A stretch of 64,000 bases of DNA from Nemertoderma westbladi. Its lineage: Eukaryota > Xenacoelomorpha > Nemertodermatida > Nemertodermatidae. Positions 12,090 to 23,048 of this stretch are shown here, in pieces. A model generated the notes under the pieces. That model saw only the letters and a program-made list of their open reading frames with translations. It was not told the origin of the DNA and made no database searches. Within the stretch, counting starts at the first letter, position 1, and every line of letters starts with the position of its first letter. The stretch lies in contig JAUCBJ010002155.1 in the NCBI GenBank assembly GCA_032718475.1, positions 23,211-87,210 of the forward strand, written 5' to 3'. The position numbers and the translations under genes are program-made.

Positions 12090-12713
12090 GTGGTACAGTA
12101 TTTCTTATTCATCATGAGTCTAATTGATAACGTTATTGAACGGTATTTCTGGTTGGGATTTAACTACAGTGAAATAGCACATCTTGTATATTGTCAAAAA
12201 GGCATAAATATTTCTTCACGAACGATTCGACGTAGGTTGAATTCGTCAGGTCATACACGGATTTTAGTTAGATCCATTCGATTTTGATGCTATTGTTAGT
12301 GTTCTTGAAGTAGAATCCTTCAATCGGAAAACAGCGGGCTATAGACAATTGCAACGCATTCTGATGGATGACTACCATCTGTTTGCACCGCGAAAGGTAG
12401 TTGCATTAATATTGAAAATTGTAGACGTAACTGGTAGAATATCTTGAATCGGAAATAATCTTTTCGAAGGGGCCTAATTTTTTATTGCACATTGATGGTT
12501 GGGATAAACTGAAACCATTTGGATTGACAGTGCACGGATCTGTGGATGGATATAGTCGAAAGATTGTTTGAAGCGTCGTTGTTAGAAGCCTCACATTGTT
12601 AGAAGCGATAAAGGCACCGAAAATGTTAACGTCGAAGCAATACATCGATATTTCAGATCCTTCAATGATGACCAATTATTACAGAAGTGCTCAGTATTTA
12701 TTTTTTATTTATT
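12090..12713 (+). pseudogene. integrase-like transposase remnant
   Basis: ATG at 12090 opens a helix-turn-helix-like stretch (NVIERYFWLGFNYSEIAHL, ISSRTIRRRL). Past a stop near 12287 another frame gives FNRKTAGYRQLQRILMDDY. At about 12480 the sequence reads LLHIDGWDKLKPFGL followed by GSVDGYSRKIV and a stop. The HIDG(W/Y)DKLKPFG motif is the first catalytic-Asp region of a large family of retroviral-integrase-fold transposase-like proteins in invertebrates and fish. Downstream catalytic D and E motifs are missing, so the product is truncated and non-functional. It lies centrally between the palindrome arrays, as an element-encoded transposase would. Confidence 0.6.
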
Positions 12714-13540
12714 TATTTATCAATGCTCAGTAAGTATTTATAAAAAAAATTTAAGTGAATTAAAAGTTAAATACGTACATTTGGGTTTAATTTATAGTCA
12801 TAAATGACATCACTGTCATAAGGGGGGCGGGGTGTGGGGGGGGGGGGGGGTGGTTGTATCCTCTGACATATTCTCATAACTGAGCCTCGTGCTGCGCGAA
12901 GGACCCACAAATGTTTTTAAACTGTAACCGGGTATCTTTTACCTGATATTATAACACTGTTTTTAAACAATATAAGCAATAATTCCGTTTAAAATAACAG
13001 TTATTTATATGACAAATTAATAAAATTACGAACAAACAATCACGAAAACTGACCGATATTACAAAGAAAAATATTTATTGATGAATTAAAAATTATAATC
13101 TAATCATGTATATAAGTGTAGAGGTACAGTGTTCTCTAAACAGTTATGTTGTCTAAACTAACAGTAATACAGTATTCTCAAGGCAATGCAAACCCCAATG
13201 TATTCAACATATCCCCCATGAGACGGTCACAGAATACTTTGCTGGGCCCCAACAAATAACGGCCATTTATCGGAAAATGAATTGTTAACGCACATGTGTC
13301 CGCATGTACACGTCTTGCGCAATCTGATGTACGGTAAAATTCTAACTTTCCTTCACCTTAAAAAATAGGAAACCGAGACCCCGAACCGAACTGAAGCACA
13401 ACACCCAAAGTAAGTGTGATTGAATTAATCCCTCCTTTGAGCAAGTCATTGACATCGGCTTTCATCGACATTACGTATTTACATAGGATGTACCGGTACC
13501 ATGAACTACAGTATAAAGTATACAGTTACCACCCTTTGCA

Positions 13541-13945
13541 GAATTGTCACTCGGGTGATAAATAATTGTCACCCGGGTGACAAATAATTGTCACCCGTGT
13601 GACAAATAATTGTCACCCGTGTGACAAATAATTGTCACCCGTGTGACAAATAATTGTCACCCGGGTGATAAATAATTGTCACCCGGGTGATAAATAATTG
13701 TCAACCGGGTGACAAATAATTGTCACCCGGGTGATAAATAATTGTCACCCGCGTGACAAATAATTGTCACCCGGGTGATAAATAATTGTCACCCGGGTGA
13801 TAAATAATTGTCACCCGGGTGACAAATAATTGTCACCCGGGTGATAAATAATTTTCACCCGGGTGATAAATAATTGTCACCCGGGTGATAAATAATTGTC
13901 ACCCGGGTGATAAATAATTGTCACCCGGGTGACAAATATAAAAAA
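13541..13945 (-). repeat. right palindrome array (TCACCCGGGTGA)
   Basis: About 18 copies of the unit AATTGTCACCCGGGTGATAA, the reverse complement of the left array. Several copies carry CACCCGTGTGA or CACTCGGGTGA, which break the palindrome. It is longer than the left array (405 against 236 bases), so the two arms have expanded independently. Confidence 0.9.
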
Positions 13946-13984
13946 TCTGAAATTAAGTGGCCACAATCAGCCACGGTATAGATC

Positions 13985-14220
13985 TGTGTTACCTAAATTA
14001 GCCGCTCGCAAATTTCCTGTAAATGTATTTGTGTATTGCGAGTGACGAGATTCTTTTCGCTCCGCACTTCATGATTCTGGATTACCGGAGGTATTAAAAC
14101 GACAACATTTAATAGGAAGTTTAACTGGTGAAGCGAAAGTAGTAGCGGGACTTTCAATATCGTCTGAAAATATTAAAGTCAATGGGTTTTTAGGTACACA
14201 AGGTACGGTTCTGAAGGTCG
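13985..14220 (+). pseudogene. BEL/Pao-like gag remnant, 3' part
   Basis: Directly after the target duplication the sequence reads LPKLAARKFPVNVFVYCE, a shift, then DSFRSALHDSG, LPEVLKRQHLIGSLTGEA and GLSISSENIK. This pattern (LPKL...F.G....F...W..F....H....L....K...L...L.GEA...I.GL) is the conserved Gag core that I associate with BEL/Pao elements. It ends without protease or reverse transcriptase. Confidence 0.6.
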
Positions 14221-15651
14221 TATCATACAAGCACACATACTGTAGATAAACTGAGTAACATTAGTCACATATTTATTGGTAGAAAGTATACATTAAGGCA
14301 GTTCTAGGTGTATAATACTTCTCAATCACAAATACGAGTTTTGGAAGATGAAGAGAGATGAATAATCATATACTGTAGATGACTTGTGGGGCGAGCCACG
14401 AAAGTAAGCGAGCTTAGCATACAGGTACCACTAACTCAATCGGTTTGTCTGTTGTTTTGTCGTTCTGTTGTGTCCAATTTTAAACGTTAATAACTCAGCC
14501 AAATCTCAATGAAATCTATCCAAACTTGGTACATATGTAGTCTGGGAAAAGTTTAGAAATTTTCCAAGTTTAATTTACGTGTGGCCTTCGAGAAGCAAAG
14601 ATAATAGCAGTTAATTAGTTAATTAAGTTGATTAGGGTAAAAACAGCGTTTTAAACATGACTCTTAAACGATATTAATGATTTTCTAGTATAAGATTTAA
14701 ATAATTATACTTAACAATTATACAGCTGTATTCCCCATACCCCATTCCATAACAATTATACAGCTGTATTCCCCATACCCTATTCCATTATAGTTTTTAT
14801 TTAGTTCAAGAGATTTGCTTTAAGAAATGTATTTTTAATTGATCTAAACGTAATTAACTTATTAAAATGCGCATGTCTCCAGCTATACATCCATAGCTCA
14901 CCTCATTCCTTGGCATGCCTTCTAGCCTAGCTGGGAAGGGTAACTAGTCTAACCACCTCATCACTACTCAAAGGTAGCATGTAATGAGCCAGATTAATAA
15001 GCCAGCTTGGTTATTGTGTTTAGCTTACAAAATGATTGGCTGAGTACTTAATCATACTTCTTTAGAATAATTAGCTAAATAATTTCGTTGAGGTGTTGGC
15101 ATGATAAATTAATATCTCAGTATCAATACTATCGGTATAAGGTAAGGTTTCCCTCTCTTTGATTTATTGGTGTTTGGTTAAATTTCTTAGATACAGAGTA
15201 TGTGAAGCAGTAGAATCGCTCAATAATAATCTGTATCTCATAACTGAGCCTCGTGCTGCGCGAAGGCCCCAAGAACGTGTTAATCGGTAGGTAATGGTTA
15301 AAGCTATGGCTTCATACCAACTCACTAAAATTATCAATATGGGGGGTTTTCGGGGTCGGTGATTTCATTTCTGATGTCAGTTTAAATGGTTGGTGGTATA
15401 TGTTTGTCTGAGAGTTTAGCCTGTCTTGTCTTCTAAATTTTGACGGTCAAACTGATAAACGGAAACACAGCGATAACACTCGAGAACTAAAAAAGATCTT
15501 GCCAAACCGTTATAAGATTTGAACTCCTCCGATTCATTTAAATTCTGCATCAAGGAGGGGGTACCCCCCCCCCCCCCCCTTCCCTTAACACCATGACCTT
15601 CAAACCTTCAACGAGAAAGCGCAGTTTTTCGCCGTTGGATAAAGTAGAACT
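14221..15651. other. intergenic, no gene seen
   Basis: Contains a 37-bp tandem pair (CAGCTGTATTCCCCATACCC, about 14713-14787), a 33-base phrase CTCATAACTGAGCCTCGTGC... at 15237 that also occurs at 12872 inside the palindrome transposon, and a 16-base poly(C) run (15564-15579). No coding signal. Confidence 0.4.
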
Positions 15652-16068
15652 TGTGATATTGTATTATGGGATGGTGTATTATTGGACTGATTAGTATGTA
15701 TCGTATAGGTTAGGTAGGTATGATATAGTAGTATCTTGTTAGCACCTAGGGTGTGAACAGCTGGTTGTACGGTAGCTGTCAGGGATATAGTCCTGGGGGC
15801 AGGGCGCAGTCAGTAGTTATCATTCAGTTTAGTTATTGAGATGACTTACCGGTGTAGGGTTGTCAGTCATGTTTTGTAGGTAGTTCGTTATTAGTTTCAT
15901 TGTCTGATTGTATCACATCATTATTTGTTATTCATGTATCTCAATACACAAAATACTGACATACTGCAGCTAGTTTCCTAGTTTTACTTCAGTCTTCTCC
16001 AGCTCACCCCTCGAGCGGGATAGTGCGTGGCCGTGGATCCGGGACCGGGCGCCGATAGCGCTTCCACA
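15652..16068 (+). repeat. 5' LTR
   Basis: Starts TGTGATATTGTATTATGGGA and ends GATAGCGCTTCCACA. It is matched by 26104-26514 with scattered substitutions and a small indel region near 15960-15990. Confidence 0.92.
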
Positions 16069-16086
16069 TGGGGGCTTGTCCGGGAG
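16069..16086 (+). promoter_or_regulatory. primer-binding site, tRNA-Pro-like
   Basis: TGGGGGCTTGTCCGGGAG begins immediately after the LTR. It matches the classic tRNA-Pro primer site of murine gammaretroviruses except at two positions (a T for C in the middle and the last base). Confidence 0.75.
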
Positions 16087-16256
16087 TAGAGAAACTGACA
16101 GTCTGACAGGCCTACCGCGCTACCGGCAACAGGTACTCTAACTCTGTCTGGCCTACGAGGCTATCGCTACCACAACCAACTACCGTACCCATCACTGTAT
16201 CAGGCAGTCAGACTGTGGGTGGCGGGTCTCTGACGATTATTCCACTGCAGCACTGT

Positions 16257-18419
16257 ATGCCTGCGCGTCGACCCGAGCGCAAACAAGCTGGAAGCGTTAA
16301 CTTTCCCACGGGTAAGCCTTCCTATCGGCAGAAACTTCGTTCCGCTTCTGGTTCTCCTCATCCAGACAGCACGGACGAACATTCGTTCCTCTACAAGTCA
16401 TCGGGAGCTGTTTCAAAGTTGCGTCGTAGTTCTCTCTCGCCCTCGTTACACGGATCGCGACAGCAACGGGGATCCTTGAACCGATCAATTTCAGGGCCGC
16501 CGACTACTCGACGACGAGATTCTCCAACGGTTGCTCCGCCGACTACTCGACGACGGGATTCTCCTACAGTTGCTCCGCCGACTACTCGACGACGGGATTC
16601 TCCTACAGTTGCTCCGCCGACTACTCGACGACGAGATTCTCCAACAGTTGCTCCGCCGACTACTCGACGACGGGATTCTCCTACAGTTGCTCCGCCGACT
16701 ACTCGACGACGAGATTCTCCTACAGTTGCTCCGCCGACTACTCGACGACGAGATTCTCCAACGGTTGCTCCGCCGACTACTAGACGACGGGATTCTCTGA
16801 CGGTTGCTCCGTCGACTACTCGACGACGAGATTCTTCAACAGTTGCTCCGCCGACTACCCGACGACGAGATCCGACTATGGAAAGCATCCGCAAGGAACC
16901 GGACTGCTTTGATGGTTCTGGTGATTTCGAGGCATGGAACAGATCGGTGCAACGGATCGCCAGACTCAGGGGGTGGAAGAACGACGCTCTCGGTAAGATT
17001 GTGCCTGTTTATTTAACCGGTAGGGCTGCACGTGTCCTTGATGAACTGGCTGAACATGAACAGGAAAACTATGATGCAATTCGTGATATTTTACGTGCCC
17101 GTTTTTGCCCCCAGGATACTAGTTTTGTGTACAATGAATTACTAGATCGTAAACAGAAGGTGGGGGAAACTATTTCTGAATTTTCCGATATTATAACTAG
17201 TTTAGGGGTACAAGCTTTTCCGGGAATGAGCACTGAGCAACGGGAACTTTTACTTTTGCCAATATTTTATAGAGGGATTTCCCCTGAATTAGCGAGAAGT
17301 ATACGGTTAACAGAACCGCACAATTTTGGGGAGGCAGTTCACCGTGCTAGGCGCGAGGAACTTTATTTAAGACAGGAAAATAATGGTATATTTGGCTGTG
17401 AATTGGGCGATCGTAGGGACCAGAGTAATAGGCCCAGGGAACCGCCTCCCAGTCCCAGACAAACTTCATACAGTAAGGTTAGTTTTTCAGAACAGTCCCC
17501 AAAACAGACTGATATGAGTTATCTAGAAAGACAACTGAAGGACTTACAACTGAAACTGTCCAATCAGACACCAAATACCAGTAGCTACCCACGCGCCAAT
17601 TACAATAATAATTATAGCCGCGATAATCACGGTCGGGGACAGAATAACTGGTTTGACCCCAACGCAAGGTGGACTGGTACTAGCGGTACGGGCAACTCAC
17701 GGGACAGCAGTAACAGAGGGTTTACACCACGATCTAATAACTACAGTAGCAACAGTTCGGTTACTTGCTACAACTGTGGGGAACCGGGACATTATAGCCG
17801 AAATTGCACTAGACCACGTACGAATACCGACTCAAATCCTAACAGGCAATACTCTAACCCGAATTACAACCCTAACCCTACTTACAACCCTAACCCTAAT
17901 TTTAACCCAAATCTCAATCCAGCTTCAATGTACACAGCTGTAGTGTCCAATAAACTAGACATGCATTTTCCAGTAAGAATCGAAAACGAGGATGGTGAAG
18001 CATTTTTAGATAGTGGCTCACATTATTCCCTGATAGATTTTAGGAAACTCCCATCCGGTGTGCAGTTGCGTGCCCTTGATTTACCACCTATTAGCGGTAT
18101 AGGGGGACAGGTTAAACCTATGGGATTGGCTACTTTACAAATATCAGTTACAAGCAATTTTTCGGTTTCCCTCGAGGTCCACGTAGCAGACTTATCTTGT
18201 GTTGGGATTCCCCCGTTTCTGTTAGGGTTAGATTTCGTAAGTATTGCTTGTGCGTCCATAGATTTTCTAGACAGATGTTTGGTTCTAACCAACCAGGAAA
18301 GAGTGTACTTTGCCAGGTTAAACACGCCCAGCAACGCTGGTAACGGTAAGAGTACAAACCCTTTTTGTTGTTTTGTTTCTGCGATAGAAAGACTACGATC
18401 CCAGCAGGGACACAGGTGA
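16257..18419 (+). CDS. Gypsy Gag with zinc knuckle and protease
   Basis: Open from ATG 16257 (720 codons); the frame is open a little further upstream without ATG. Order: a basic N-terminus; nine or so tandem PPTTRRRDSPTVA units (16498-16870); a retrotransposon Gag domain (FDGSGDFEAWNRSVQRI ... ARFCPQDTSFVYNELLDRKQ); a Gln/Asn-rich linker; a CCHC zinc knuckle CYNCGEPGHYSRNC (about 17767-17808); an Asn/Pro-rich stretch; and an aspartic protease starting at FLDSGSHYSLID (18004), with the DSG active site. The frame closes at 18419 and pol continues in the -1 frame. No internal stop, so Gag is potentially intact. Confidence 0.88.
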   Translation: MPARRPERKQAGSVNFPTGKPSYRQKLRSASGSPHPDSTDEHSFLYKSSGAVSKLRRSSLSPSLHGSRQQRGSLNRSISGPPTTRRRDSPTVAPPTTRRRDSPTVAPPTTRRRDSPTVAPPTTRRRDSPTVAPPTTRRRDSPTVAPPTTRRRDSPTVAPPTTRRRDSPTVAPPTTRRRDSLTVAPSTTRRRDSSTVAPPTTRRRDPTMESIRKEPDCFDGSGDFEAWNRSVQRIARLRGWKNDALGKIVPVYLTGRAARVLDELAEHEQENYDAIRDILRARFCPQDTSFVYNELLDRKQKVGETISEFSDIITSLGVQAFPGMSTEQRELLLLPIFYRGISPELARSIRLTEPHNFGEAVHRARREELYLRQENNGIFGCELGDRRDQSNRPREPPPSPRQTSYSKVSFSEQSPKQTDMSYLERQLKDLQLKLSNQTPNTSSYPRANYNNNYSRDNHGRGQNNWFDPNARWTGTSGTGNSRDSSNRGFTPRSNNYSSNSSVTCYNCGEPGHYSRNCTRPRTNTDSNPNRQYSNPNYNPNPTYNPNPNFNPNLNPASMYTAVVSNKLDMHFPVRIENEDGEAFLDSGSHYSLIDFRKLPSGVQLRALDLPPISGIGGQVKPMGLATLQISVTSNFSVSLEVHVADLSCVGIPPFLLGLDFVSIACASIDFLDRCLVLTNQERVYFARLNTPSNAGNGKSTNPFCCFVSAIERLRSQQGHR
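16498..16872 (+). repeat. 39-bp in-frame repeats in gag
   Basis: Unit CCGCCGACTACTCGACGACG..., 39 bases, nine copies plus a partial. Each encodes 13 residues, Arg-rich with a Ser-Pro. Variation is mostly third-base and A/G changes, and the last copies are the most diverged. Confidence 0.9.
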
Positions 18420-20559
18420 GACTGGCAGGGAAATTGTATGATAATGGATTATTAGCAGAGTCGGTAATGATAGAGCCGTTAGTAAAATCAAGGGGTTCGT
18501 ATCTAACTGCGCGAAGTGTAGTTTCTAACCCATTGGACGGATCAGGTAAGGTTCCAGTGCAGTTATTAAATCCGAATAACTACCCGGTTACAATATATCG
18601 CAATCAGAAAATTGCATTATATTGTACAGTAGATAATGATAGCTTCAATAAAGAAGTTAAACAAGACTCGGTAGAGCGCGACATACAAAGGGAGTATTTA
18701 GCTAAGGAATTACCGTTAGATCATTTGGAGCCTCAGCAGAGGACCCAGTTAATAGATATTGCTACTCAACATGCTGCGGCGTTTTCCTTTGGAGATTGCG
18801 ATATAGGTAAGGCTGACCTATTAGAACATAAAATCCCACTTAAACCAGAGGCTAAGCCCTTTTACACGAGACCACGTACAGTACCTATGGGGCTTAGGAA
18901 AGAGATTGACAAACAGGTAGGCAATATGTTAGCCGCAGGTGTTATTCAACCTAGCAACAGTGAGTGGGGGGCACCAATAATATTAAGTAAAAAAAAAGAT
19001 GGTAAGTGGCGGTTTTGCGTTGATCTTCGCCGTCTTAACGCTGCGGCTGTGCCACAATTTTGGCCTTTGCCGCGCATAGACGAAATGTTGTCGGAAATTG
19101 GCACAGCACGGCCCAAATATTTTACGACACTCGATTTTAAATCGATGTTTTGGCAGGTACCCTTAGCCGCTGAAGATACACATAAAACCGCTTTCGTAAC
19201 ACATAGTGGCCATTACGAATTTGTTAGAATGCCCTTTGGCCTCCAGTCCAGCCCTTCTGGCTGCCAGAATCTTATGCAATTAGCTTTGCATGGTATCGAG
19301 TACGTTCTCGTTTACCTCGATGACGTCATACTGTATACCCGGGAATGGGACACCCACGTAAGTACTATTATCATTCTATTACGTAGAATTATCGATCTCG
19401 GCTTGAAGCTCAAACCAAGTAAGTGCATGTTCGGGGCGACATCTGTAAAATTCCTAGGCCATGTGATAGATAGCTCAGGGCAGCATATGGACAAGGATAA
19501 GGTCCAAGCCATGGTTGATTTTCCGCGACCGGCCAATGCAAAGCAACTTTATAGCTTCCTAGGATTATGTGGTTACTATAGGAAATTTATTAAGGATTAT
19601 GGTAAGATTGTAGCTCCCTTGAACGTGTTGTTAAGGAAAAACCAAGAGTTCGTATGGACAAGCGATTGTGAGCAGGCTTTTACATTCCTTAAGAAACGCC
19701 TAATTAATAACCCTATTCTAGAACACCCTGATATAGACCAGCCGTTTTACTTAGAGACTGACGCTAGCGGTATAGCTTTAGGAGCTGTTTTATATCAGGA
19801 TGCGGGCGTAATCGCTTACTCATCGAGGTCGCTAAGCAACGCTGAGAGAAAGTGGTCCATTACGGAGCTAGAGGCTTTAGCCGTGGTCTGGGCAATGCAG
19901 AAACACAGGTTTTACCTCATTGGCCGCGCATTTACGTTAGTTTCGGATCATAAACCACTCAGTTGTTTACAGACCAAACTCGAACTTCCAGGGCGTTTGC
20001 AGCGATGGGCCGTTAAACTGTCTGAATTTAATTTCAATTTTGTTTACAGGCCAGGCCGACTTAACCGCGCTGATTGTCTTTCTAGAATACCATTACAGGT
20101 AACCCCTGGCAACCAACGAGACGAAACCGTTTCTAATGAACCGGTTGCCATGGATACGTTACTTCCCCCTATGCATAATGACCCAGTCTCGTCAGATAAT
20201 TATTGCTTGATAGGACTAGCCAATTTAGACCTACATAATGATAGCGATAGACCAAACGCTGTTGAGGTGGACCTAGACAATGGCGTGCAGCCGCCAAAAC
20301 CTAATCCATGTGACATTCTAAGTTCCCCAGACAGACCCAACCACGATAGTGACGTCACATACATTATCAATAATGACAATAATAATAATTGGACACTTCC
20401 GGGCGGCCAACAGTACTGCACATTGACTGCCTTGCGTAAGTTACAATCAGAAGACAATAACTTACAGCCTATGATTGATACATTACTGGACACAGCTGTT
20501 ACAATAGCCGATGCCGATGTGCGCAAATCGCTACACGAGTATCGTTACATGCTCAAGTT
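18365..20559 (+). pseudogene. Gypsy Pol, RT and RNase H part
   Basis: This frame is -1 to gag and overlaps its end; no ATG is needed if it is made by frameshifting. RT motifs are present in order: WRFCVDLRRLN (about 19010), LDFKSMFWQVPL (19130), FGLQSSP (19235) and the YLDD catalytic box at 19312-19323. RNase H begins near LETDASGIALGAVLYQ (19752), with TELEALAVVWA and SDHKPL further on. The frame is then broken at 20560 by the nested DNA transposon; the extra C-terminal residues in the long open frame up to 20683 are transposon sequence. Before insertion Pol would have continued into the integrase at 24018. Confidence 0.88.
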
Positions 20560-21859
20560 TACACTGAAAAAACGAAGTTGTACTTTTTTCATAAAAAAGT
20601 GCCGATTTTCCAAAAAAGTGCATCTGGTTTTGAGTACTCAAACGAGATACGCTTTTTTGAAAAACCGGCACTTTTTCAAGTAGCAAAAAGAGTCACTTTT
20701 TATTACAATATAAAAATGGCACTTTTTCAAGGAGCAGAAAAGAGCACTTTTAATTACTCTAAAAGTGGTACTTTTTTTGATATGTTAGTACTGATTTTCT
20801 GTTTAGAAAACGACACTTTTCTGAATATTATTTCCGTTTTTATATTCATTAGTAGGAAAAAAGCTCATCTTTTTTTATGTAATATGTACTTTATTTGTGG
20901 GATAATCATTTAAAACATGCACTTTTTAGATTAAGCAGCACTTATTAAAATATAAAGTGGTACTTGATTTCCAATTAAAGTGCTACTTTCTATTTAAAAA
21001 TACCACTCCCCGCAATATTTAAGATCAATTTATATTACTTAGTATGTGAAAAAGAGGTACTTTTCACTGTAAAGAAGAACTAGTTTGGTTTGCTTATCAA
21101 AGGGGAACTTATTCTTTTTAATAATGAGTGTAAATTTCTTTAAATTAAATGAAGTCATATTTTTAAGGTATGATGAATATTGACCCCAAAGTTTTTCCCC
21201 ATAAAAGTTTAATAATGAATAATAAACAACACGAGAATCTATTATTATAATTATGGCTATTAATATACACGAGATTGATCAAATACTTAACACAGAACAG
21301 TTTTACAGTTGCTATGCCAGCCGCTGCTTCGGTTACATCATAAACAGATAGTTATAATACTGATATAACACATGACATTATAACGTATAACGCAACGAAC
21401 ATGTACGACAAATATATTACATGCACGGACTGGCCTATACTGGACTGGTCAGTAAGGCCATACCGCGTGCATACAGAATATTACAATGTCGTACATGTTA
21501 GTTGACAGTACTACAATAATAAGGCAATATAAAAACAAAATAACTAATCCATGTAATCGATATAATAAAATGCCTAAAATATAATAAGTTCAGTTTAGTT
21601 CTTAACTCACAGATGCAATCCTGCTACTGTGCACCCATCTTCCATCTATATGAAGATAACATGAACAATGTCATGACCAAGCATGACCAATCCACATTCT
21701 ACATAAAATAAAACACCACAGTTCAGCCTAAACTTTCCATATTTGCAACAAAATTCAGTTCATTAGTTTGTAACTGACAAAACGCCATTCGCCATAACAT
21801 AACTAAATTATTCTTCTCTGCCGTATCAGTTCTAACGATTTCAGTGTCCTATTTACAAC

Positions 21860-22994
21860 TTATGACTCAGTTACGTTGACAGTCTCAGTACCGTACTCTC
21901 GACTAAGGTACTCCTCAATATTTTCTAGTGCGGCTGCGAATGAGTGGGGCACTTGGCCTTTAGGGTAGCTAAATTCCGCGCGGAATTCTTTGTAAGGGAA
22001 TATATATTCTTCCTGGACTTCCCTCACCCAACAAGCATTCCCCGTCCCAAAAAAAGTATACCCATAGACAACCCCCCATTTTTTTCGGAGGAGGGTCAGT
22101 TCCATCTGGTGCAACAGAAACCTTACCAGGCCAGGGTATATCCTTTTTTCTCATTCTCGCCCAAATGAGAGCGCCGCCTCCTCCTCCGGGAATATTGTCA
22201 GTATCTCCTAAATCTGACTCCGAAATAGACACTGACTCGAGGCTCGAACTGGAAGCGGTTGTTGAATTGGAATTATCCGATTCGGGATCATCTGAACTCC
22301 GCAGATCCTCCTGTAGGTCTACAAGAACCGGTTTCCTTCTTGGTTTTTTAAATTTTTTCTTAGCCGTCAACACGTTCACTTTCATTCGTTTGCACCCAGT
22401 AAATCTCTTAGTTGCAGCCTTACTCAACACTTGATCCGCCACAGCAGTCGATTTTACCGAAGTATCGGTACCGGTAGTAACACTTTCATTGTCATCGCCC
22501 TTGTTGTAGGCCTTGGATGGATCAACGGTGGTATCCTTAGGCCTATCGGCTGCGGCACCCATGTGCCGGTAAGACTTGTTCGCCTTGTGTACGGATAACT
22601 TATGACGGAAAAATGCAGTTTTATCGTGAAGGCGGTGGTGTTTAATCTGCATCTCCGGATACACAGAACATACTGATTCCGCCATTTGATAAATATCGCA
22701 AATATTCCGACTTTCGAAGTCAGATAGAAATTGACGAACGGCTCGACGAAATCCAGGAGTATCCTTGGCTACATCTTGTGCGGTTATTTCCAGTTGAATT
22801 ACTGGGACTCTCGGTTGCTTATTTCCGGAAGACGATTCGCGTAGAGGTGGAATATAATACGTGATTCCATTTTCGACTTTCGTATCTAATTGAGATCGTG
22901 GTGTTCGATGACAACTAGCACTAGTAGCACCGCCGGTACCGGTAGCTGTAGGACCACCGGTATCACATCCAGATGTTCCGGTACCCATCCCCAT
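21860..22994 (-). pseudogene. PWWP-like domain gene inside transposon
   Basis: The minus frame 22994-21969 encodes 341 residues: a Gly/Thr-rich start, a middle with FRRAVRQFLSDFESRNICDI and an aromatic/basic HHRLHDKTAFFRHKL stretch, a Lys-rich nuclear-type segment (KKKFKKPRRKPV), an acidic/Ser stretch and then GALIWARMRKKDIPWPGKVS, which matches the start of a PWWP domain (IWA...WPG). The expected second half of the fold (YTFFGTGNACWV, EEYIFPYKEF) is found in the overlapping frame 22114-21860, so one frameshift lies in the A/G runs near 22075-22090. PWWP domains bind methylated histone tails and DNA in chromatin proteins. Function here is unknown; it may be captured host sequence. Confidence 0.6.
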
Positions 22995-23048
22995 GTTGGT
23001 ACCTATGTGGACGCACTGGGCAAAATGGGCAACTAACCCATGGAGGAT

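Larger units (their letters stand above)
11723..13978. mobile_element. DNA transposon with palindrome arrays (IS3EU-like)
   Basis: Terminal inverted repeats begin TACCGTGGCTGATTGTGGCC and extend about 45 bases, through AATTTCAG and the first CACCCGGGTGA unit. A 6-bp duplication TAGATC flanks it (11717-11722 and 13979-13984). Inside each end lies an array of a roughly 22-bp unit built on the palindrome TCACCCGGGTGA, the right array being the reverse complement of the left. The centre holds a decayed integrase-like ORF. A 6-bp target duplication, TAY termini and an IS3/integrase-type DDE protein agree with the IS3EU superfamily as I remember it. The element interrupts the BEL-like gag. Confidence 0.75.

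Noticed and set aside
11723-13978. CRISPR-like array (regularly spaced palindromic repeats)
   Set aside because: Spacers are near-identical, the setting is a eukaryotic transposon and the two arrays are inverted copies; no cas genes.
16391-16894. 167-codon minus ORF opposite the Gag repeats
   Set aside because: Mirror of the 39-bp repeat; no independent coding signal.
18358-18376. Specific slippery heptamer for the gag-pol -1 shift
   Set aside because: There is a T-rich stretch but no clean X-XXY-YYZ heptamer with a visible downstream structure, so the site is left unassigned.
20560-20683. C-terminal extension of Pol reading into Phe/Lys-rich sequence
   Set aside because: These codons belong to the nested transposon's terminal repeats, not to Pol.
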